Shown here: positions 58,844-64,000 of the stretch, in pieces
Numbering within the stretch: position 1 is the first letter of the stretch
How the letters are laid out: every line of letters begins with the position of its first letter
Origin: Lysobacter arenosi
GTDB taxonomy: Bacteria; Pseudomonadota; Gammaproteobacteria; Xanthomonadales; Xanthomonadaceae
Assembly (NCBI RefSeq): GCF_016613475.2
Contig: NZ_CP071517.1
Coordinates: forward strand, 1,736,001-1,800,000
Direction of reading: 5' to 3'
Length of the DNA stretch: 64,000 nucleotides
Notes under the pieces: model-generated
Databases searched by the model: none
What the model was told of the DNA's origin: nothing
What the model saw: only the letters and a program-made list of their open reading frames with translations
Translations under genes and position numbers: made by a program

Positions 58844-61108
58844 TCAGCGCGCCGGTTCCGCGGGCAGTCGTGCCCAGCCGATGTCGCTGGCATCGCCGGT
58901 GCTGTAGGAGTAGTACAGCCAGCCGCTGCCGGGGTCGTAGCTGACTCCGGTCAGCTCGCCACCGCGCGGATCCAGGCACGGCCCGCTGCGGCTCCCGGCC
59001 GGCGCATCCACGGCGACCCAGCGCACGTTGCAGCCGTCGCCGGCGGCCACGATCCAGTTGCCGCGGTCAGACGTCACCAGCCGCCGGCTCTGCAGGTAGA
59101 ACCCGGCATTGGGAACGATCCGCGGCAGCGAGCCGCCGGGATCGGCATGCAGGTCGTCGAGCAGCTGCGGACCGTCCAGCGCCATCCCGGCCTGCCACAA
59201 CCCCCACGAAGCATTGCGGAAGAACACCACGCGCCGGCTCGCCGGATCGAAGCGCGCCAGGGCGACATCGTCGAGGGTCGCCAGTGGTTGCAGCTGTTCG
59301 CCGCTGCGCTGGTACAGGGTCAGCCCGAGCCGCCCGGCGCCGCGGTCGGATACCACCAACAGGCGACCAGGCTCGGCCAGGTAGGCACCGTACGTCGGCC
59401 GCCCCTGCGGCAGCACCAGCTTGCGCACCGCACCGGTGGCCGGAGTGATCTCGAACAGCGCCTCGTTGTCGCCATCGGCGCCGATCATCAGCACGGTCTT
59501 GCCATCGGCCGACCATGCGGCGGGATGGCGAGGGAACGGTATGAAGTTCTCGATGGGACGCAGCGAGGACGCACGCCCGATCTCGCCCGACCACAACCGC
59601 ACATCGCCGGTGCGATCGGAGACGAACACGATCTGCCGGCCATCGGGCGACACCGACGGCAGCAGTTCGCTGCCGGAGGACGGGAACACCTTCTCCGGCG
59701 CGGCGACCGCTTCGCCCTGCGCGGGAATGCGGACGCGGTACAACGACGTCGGCGTCTCCTCGATCACGAACGCGACCGACGCATCCTTCAATGCAACGCT
59801 CGGGAAGCGAGCGTTGCCGATGCCCAGCTCGGTGATCCGCCGCGACTGTACGTCCAGCCGCAGCAGCGACGGCTCCTGGCCCCGGTAGGCGGAGAAAACG
59901 ATCGACTTGCCATCGGGCGACCAGGCCAGGCCGTAGAGGTTCGATTCGATCCGGGTCAGCCGTTCGGGCTGTCCGCCGGCCGCCGGCACCAGCCACAGGT
60001 CACCGCGCGAGACGTTGCGCTGGAATGCGATCCAGCGCCCATCGGGGGAATACTTCGGCGCCAGGTCGAGATCGCTGGCGGCATGCGCGTAGTCGAGCTT
60101 GCGCGACGTGCCGGCCGCAAGGTCGAGCACCTCGATCGCGTTCACGCCGGGCTGACCGGCATTGCTGGCGCCGAACACCAGATGCTTTCCGTCCGGGTGC
60201 CAACCGAACATGCGCAGGCGATCACTTTCGCAATTCGCCACCGGGTGCGGCTCGCCGCCGGCCGACGCCATCAACATCAGGTGGCAACTGGAACCGGCAC
60301 CGGACTCACGACGAACACGGTAGAACGCGATCTGTCGGCCATCGGGCGACCATGCCGACATCAGGTCCTGCTCGCCCGCCACGGGATGGGTCAGCGCCCG
60401 CGGTTCGACCGGCGCCGTCGTCTGCAGCATCAGCTGCGTGCGCCCTTTACCGTCCACGTCGACATAGGCGCTGTACACGACCTGCGAACCGTCCGGCGAC
60501 AGACTCGGCGCGAACTCCGCTCCGGGCGCGGAGGTGATTTTCAGGAACGGCGGAGCGGCTTCGTCGCTACCACCGGCTACGCGCTGTGCGCGTTCGCGGT
60601 CGGCGCCGATCGCCAGCCACAAGGCGAGACCGAGTGCGGCCAGTGCCGCGACGGTGCCGATGATCCGCAGGGCCGGCCGCGCACGCGGACTGGCCGGCAT
60701 GGCAACTGGTTGCGCCGGAGGCGGCGTCTGCTCGACAGCCTCCGGGACATCCAGCCACTGCACCGGCGCCAGCAGGCGATAGCCGTGCTTGGCGATGGTC
60801 TCGATATAAGGCTCGTCGCTGCCGAACGCCTTGCGCAGCTGCGCCACCGCCTGGGTGACGACGTCGTCGCCGGGCAAGGTGTCGGGCCACACCGTCTCCA
60901 GCAGGGTTTCGCGACTGACGACCTTGCCGGCATGACCGATCAGCACGACCAGCAGGTCGATCGCCTTGAGACTCATCCGATGCGGCGCGCCATCGGCGGC
61001 AGCGGACGCCGGCGTGATCTCGCGCGCGGCGAGGTCGACCATGCTGTCGCCCACGCGAACGCGCTGGGAAGGCAACGACTGCAACAAGCTTTGATGCTGT
61101 TTGGGCAT
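58844..61108 (-). CDS. CadC-like membrane transcriptional regulator with PD40 beta-propeller
   Basis: 754 residues. An OmpR/CadC-type winged helix is at about 17-118 (DSMVDLAAREITP, LKAIDLLVVLIGHAGKVVSRETLLETVWPD, VVTQAVAQLRKAFGSDEPYIETIAKHGYRLL). One membrane helix is at about 147-167 (ALRIIGTVAALAALGLALWLAIG). The periplasmic part is built of WD40-like PD40 repeats with SPDGxxIxF elements (FAPSLSPDGSQVVYSAYVD, SAWSPDGRQIAFYR, KYSPDGRWIAFQR, AWSPDGKSIVFS, PSVSPDGRQIVFVSD), as in TolB. It would sense an envelope signal and act directly on DNA. The TonB-dependent receptor gene lies just upstream on the same strand. Confidence 0.93.
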   Translation of the reverse strand: MPKQHQSLLQSLPSQRVRVGDSMVDLAAREITPASAAADGAPHRMSLKAIDLLVVLIGHAGKVVSRETLLETVWPDTLPGDDVVTQAVAQLRKAFGSDEPYIETIAKHGYRLLAPVQWLDVPEAVEQTPPPAQPVAMPASPRARPALRIIGTVAALAALGLALWLAIGADRERAQRVAGGSDEAAPPFLKITSAPGAEFAPSLSPDGSQVVYSAYVDVDGKGRTQLMLQTTAPVEPRALTHPVAGEQDLMSAWSPDGRQIAFYRVRRESGAGSSCHLMLMASAGGEPHPVANCESDRLRMFGWHPDGKHLVFGASNAGQPGVNAIEVLDLAAGTSRKLDYAHAASDLDLAPKYSPDGRWIAFQRNVSRGDLWLVPAAGGQPERLTRIESNLYGLAWSPDGKSIVFSAYRGQEPSLLRLDVQSRRITELGIGNARFPSVALKDASVAFVIEETPTSLYRVRIPAQGEAVAAPEKVFPSSGSELLPSVSPDGRQIVFVSDRTGDVRLWSGEIGRASSLRPIENFIPFPRHPAAWSADGKTVLMIGADGDNEALFEITPATGAVRKLVLPQGRPTYGAYLAEPGRLLVVSDRGAGRLGLTLYQRSGEQLQPLATLDDVALARFDPASRRVVFFRNASWGLWQAGMALDGPQLLDDLHADPGGSLPRIVPNAGFYLQSRRLVTSDRGNWIVAAGDGCNVRWVAVDAPAGSRSGPCLDPRGGELTGVSYDPGSGWLYYSYSTGDASDIGWARLPAEPAR

Positions 61109-61274
61109 TGCGCGCCAGAACCGGTGTGAGCGACTCCTGGCAGGATTCTAGATCAACTTCGCCAGCGCCACTGGCGCAGGTCATGGTGGGCAACTCACGG
61201 CAGCGGGAAGGACGTGCGCCCTTCCCTGCCGCCGCGCCGGAGCGCGGTCCGTGTCCGGATGCATTTCGGTCCGG

Positions 61275-64000
61275 CTAGAACTTCTGTGAGTAGGTCATGT
61301 AGAAGAACCGTCCTCCGATCTCGTAGGCGGGGTCGATGCTGTTGGCGAAGGCGGTGATCGCGATTGGCGGGTCACGATCGAAGGCGTTGTTGACGCCGAG
61401 CGTGACCCTCGCGTTCCACGGCGCGTTCCAGTACACCGTCAGGTCGTGGTAGGTCGCACTGGGGATGTTGTTTTCCGGGCGCGCGGCGGGACCGTCGGGC
61501 GCCAGGTCCGGATCGTCGCCGTCGAGGTTGGTGAAACGGTTTGGATCCGAACACAGCCGCTCGATCTGCGCCGCCGGCACGTTCGGCGTGCCCACGCACA
61601 GCTCGTCCTGCGGCGAGTAGTAGCGCACGTACCAGGTCGCGCCGTAGTCGCCCTTGTCCCAGCGCGCCGACAGGTTGGAACGGATCCGCCAGTTGTTGGT
61701 GAAGGTCGAGCCGAAGTATTCGCCGACGTTGTTGCCGGACTCGCCGTTGAGCTGGTCCGGCGAGTACACACCATCGCCGTTGACGTCGATGAAAAGGTCG
61801 CTGGTGTAGGCCGTGTCCCAGACGAAGGCGAACTTGCCCCACGACGTCTCCGGCAGCCGGTAGCTGACCGTGAAGTCATAGCCCTCGGTATCGATCGTGC
61901 CGATGTTGCTCGGAATCGACAGCAGGTCGCTGACCTGTCCCGACGAAGTACGGCTGATCAGGGCGCAGGCCGCGTCGGTGCCGTTGCGATAGCAGTTGTC
62001 GAGGATCGCCTGCCCGGTCTGCAGGAAGATGGCGTCATCGATCTCGACCTGCCACCAGTCCAGCGAGATATCCAGGCCCTGGACGAAGCCCGGACTGTAG
62101 ACGAAGCCCAGCGTCTTCGACGTCGACAGCTCCGGTTGCAGGTCCGGGTTGCCACCGACGGTGATGCGGATCTGCGGATTGTTCTGGTTGTACTGCGGGA
62201 TGCCGGCGCATCCGGCCGGGATGTCGTTGTTGGGCGTGCCCTGCAGGCTGCCGGCACAGGGATCGGTGATCGCCGGGAACGAGTCGGCCTGGCCGGCGAA
62301 CAGTTCGGAGATCGACGGTGCACGGAAGCCTTCGGACCAGTTGCCGCGAATCATCAGGTCGTCGATCGGTTTCCAACGGAAGCCGAACTTGCTGTTGAGG
62401 GTGTCGCCGAAGTTGCTGTAGTCCGAGTAGCGCGTGGCCAGGCTGAAATCGAGCAGGCGCGCGAACGGCACGTCCGCCAGCACCGGAATCGCCAGCTCCA
62501 GGTACGCCTCGTCGAGCTTGTAGCCGCCACGCGTCGCGGTGCGCGCGTTGCCGGTGGTGTCGCCGGAATTGATCAGCCCGTCGGGTTCGTCGTAGCCGAA
62601 CTCGGTGCGGTGCTCCAGGCCGAAGGAGAACCCGAGCGCGCCACCAGGCAGGTCGAACAGGTCTCCGCCGACGTTGGCGTAGTAGGTCTTCTGCTTGTAG
62701 TAGAACTCGTCGTGGGCGGTGAAGGTCGCGTAATCGATCATGTCCTGGGTCAGCGTGCCCGCACCGCCGAGCAGGTTCATCGGCACGCAGCCATCGATGA
62801 CCGTGCTGGCGTCGCCGGGGACACTGACGCAGATCGGCGTGCCGGTGGCATCGATCATCGACGGGCCGATCGCATTGACCACCTTGCTGATCTGGAATAA
62901 CCCGTTGGTGGTGTTGTTGGCCTTGTTGTCGCCGTAGAAGTAACCGGCCTCCCAGTCGAAGAAGCGCTCGCCGATGTCGAACGTACCCTCGAATCCGCCG
63001 TCGAACGCGAATGTGCGCACGTCCTGGTTGAACGAGCGTCCACCGGTCTCCGCCATGCGCCGGAAGATCTCGTTGACGTCGCGGCCGTAGGGGTTGTAGA
63101 TGCTGTCGGCGCTGATGAACTCGGGGTCGCCGGAGCTGGCATCGAAGGCCAGCGGCACCGCCGCCAGCAACTGTTCCGATTTGCGCTGGTTGTAGGTGAT
63201 CGTGGTCCTGAAGCGGATCTCGTCGGTGATCTCCAGCGTGCCGCTTCCGAACAGCGAGACGCGCTCCTGCGGCGTGATCAGGTAGTTGTCGGGGGCGAAG
63301 TTGTAGTTGTCCGCCAGGCCCGCGTTGGGCCGGAATCCAAGTCCCACGCCCGGCGTCGGCACGAAGAAGCCGTAGTCGTCGTTGGGCTGGGTGAAGAACG
63401 GGCCCGGATCGTTCTCGTCGACCGGCGGGCGGAAGAACGAGAAGTTGCCATCCGGCGGCGAGAAGCTGCCACCGGTACCGGGAATGGCGCCGAACACCGG
63501 CACCGCCGATTGCGGCCGGTCGCCGGCCATGACCGGCTCCTCTTTCACGTAGCCGACACCGAGCATCGTCGACCAGCGATCCGACCTCGAACCGATCAGC
63601 ACGTCATAGGACTGGCGGAAGCCGTCGCCCTTGTCGTACTGGCCCAGGTAGGCATTGGCTTCGGCGCCGTCGAAGTCCTTGCGCAGGATCACGTTGACGA
63701 CGCCGGCGATCGCATCGGAGCCGTAGATGGTGGACGCGCCGTCCTTCAGCACTTCGATGCGTTCCACGGCCGCGGTCGGGATCGTGTTGAGATCGACCGC
63801 GCCGCCCAGTCCCGTGCCACCGACCCAGCGCCGGCCGTTGACCAGCACCAGCGTGCGATTGGAACCGAGGTTGCGCAGCGACACCCGCGTCTCGCCGTTG
63901 CCGGCATTGTTGAACGCGGAGTTGAGCGTGGAGCCGTTGGCGGTGATGTTCTGGATCACATCACCGATCGAGGTCAGGCCCTGCGCCTGGATCTCGTCGC
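61275..64000 (-). CDS. TonB-dependent receptor, N-terminus cut by window edge
   Basis: At least 908 residues are visible. The first visible part is the plug domain (DEIQAQGLTSIGDV, NAGNGETRVSLRNLGSNRTLVLVNGRRWVGG, TIPTAAVERIEVLKDGASTIYGSDAIAGVVNVILRKD); the rest is a 22-strand-type barrel ending in ARVTLGVNNAFDRDPP and YEIGGRFFYMTYSQKF, with terminal Phe as required for outer membrane insertion. The frame is open at base 64000 without a start, so signal peptide and part of the plug lie outside. Substrates may be sugars, peptides or siderophores; nothing nearby decides. The CadC-like gene follows after 166 bases. Confidence 0.95.
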   Translation of the reverse strand, partial: DEIQAQGLTSIGDVIQNITANGSTLNSAFNNAGNGETRVSLRNLGSNRTLVLVNGRRWVGGTGLGGAVDLNTIPTAAVERIEVLKDGASTIYGSDAIAGVVNVILRKDFDGAEANAYLGQYDKGDGFRQSYDVLIGSRSDRWSTMLGVGYVKEEPVMAGDRPQSAVPVFGAIPGTGGSFSPPDGNFSFFRPPVDENDPGPFFTQPNDDYGFFVPTPGVGLGFRPNAGLADNYNFAPDNYLITPQERVSLFGSGTLEITDEIRFRTTITYNQRKSEQLLAAVPLAFDASSGDPEFISADSIYNPYGRDVNEIFRRMAETGGRSFNQDVRTFAFDGGFEGTFDIGERFFDWEAGYFYGDNKANNTTNGLFQISKVVNAIGPSMIDATGTPICVSVPGDASTVIDGCVPMNLLGGAGTLTQDMIDYATFTAHDEFYYKQKTYYANVGGDLFDLPGGALGFSFGLEHRTEFGYDEPDGLINSGDTTGNARTATRGGYKLDEAYLELAIPVLADVPFARLLDFSLATRYSDYSNFGDTLNSKFGFRWKPIDDLMIRGNWSEGFRAPSISELFAGQADSFPAITDPCAGSLQGTPNNDIPAGCAGIPQYNQNNPQIRITVGGNPDLQPELSTSKTLGFVYSPGFVQGLDISLDWWQVEIDDAIFLQTGQAILDNCYRNGTDAACALISRTSSGQVSDLLSIPSNIGTIDTEGYDFTVSYRLPETSWGKFAFVWDTAYTSDLFIDVNGDGVYSPDQLNGESGNNVGEYFGSTFTNNWRIRSNLSARWDKGDYGATWYVRYYSPQDELCVGTPNVPAAQIERLCSDPNRFTNLDGDDPDLAPDGPAARPENNIPSATYHDLTVYWNAPWNARVTLGVNNAFDRDPPIAITAFANSIDPAYEIGGRFFYMTYSQKF

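Noticed and set aside
58754..61129. 791-codon open frame on the plus strand
   Set aside because: It mirrors the CadC-like regulator gene. The translation is low in hydrophobic residues and shows no family, unlike the minus strand with wHTH and PD40 repeats.
61205..61226. Terminator after the TonB-dependent receptor
   Set aside because: GGGAAGG/CCTTCCC arms are present but the stem is short, has a mismatching loop region and no U tract, so I did not call it.
1..64000. tRNA, rRNA, riboswitch or phage genes
   Set aside because: I looked for cloverleaf tRNA motifs with the GGTTCRANTCC arm, conserved rRNA segments, and integrase, transposase or phage structural motifs, and saw none. Small or divergent RNAs could be missed by eye.

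Overview
The window is gene-dense, high-GC DNA from a gammaproteobacterium that looks like Lysobacteraceae/Xanthomonadaceae (Lysobacter or a close relative). The evidence is the L1-type subclass B3 metallo-beta-lactamase, the SpeG, SlyD and DbpA orthologues, a large TonB-dependent receptor, the FdhF-like/FdhD pair, and scattered GTCATCCCGGCG-type palindromic repeats. I found no rRNA, tRNA, CRISPR array, phage or insertion sequence. Most of it reads as chromosomal housekeeping and accessory genes in short operons. Genus assignment is inference.

Left part (1-13.4 kb): a coupled pair made of a membrane-anchored S12 serine hydrolase and a D-aminoacylase-like amidohydrolase cut by the left edge; slyD; two NlpC/P60 hydrolases, the second split by a one-base frameshift; a hotdog thioesterase; an FMN reductase; the metallo-beta-lactamase translationally coupled to a Nudix hydrolase; a dicarboxylate/amino-acid symporter; an alkaline phosphatase lipoprotein; and a HemJ/CopD-like membrane protein.

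Middle (13.4-33 kb): a methyltransferase, intracellular PHB depolymerase, zinc-ribbon protein, PadR-controlled membrane sensor operon, Lys/Ala/Thr-rich H1-like protein, cyclophilin, SpeG, a DUF4349-DUF2785 operon, an FdhF/YdeP-like molybdoenzyme with a small winged-helix-like protein and FdhD, a DUF885 metallopeptidase-like lipoprotein, DUF72, an aldo/keto reductase, transporters, a cyclase and a divergent cupin/LysR pair.

34-38.5 kb is the most coherent accessory module. Two YCII-family proteins with the DGPF motif, two VOC-fold proteins, an SRPBCC protein and a long ECF42-type sigma factor lie in one direction, with a convergent DUF1428 gene. It is preceded by a striking 117-bp cloverleaf-like palindromic element in the only gene-free stretch longer than 300 bases.

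Right part (38.5-64 kb): YceI, TfoX-like, a DMT transporter, an orphan GspA-GspB pair, DoxX, dbpA flanked by repeats, a small ECF sigma factor with a membrane partner, a fatty acid desaturase, GIY-YIG and S4 proteins, a ClpP-fold periplasmic lipoprotein with a TTG start, a PQQ-type sugar dehydrogenase, two Tat-exported enzymes, an XRE/MmyB regulator behind a perfect 22-bp palindrome, a GNAT protein, an AraC regulator, a CadC-like membrane regulator with beta-propeller repeats, and a TonB-dependent receptor cut by the right edge.

Many very long open frames run antisense to these genes. They are GC-rich codon-position shadows and are not annotated.
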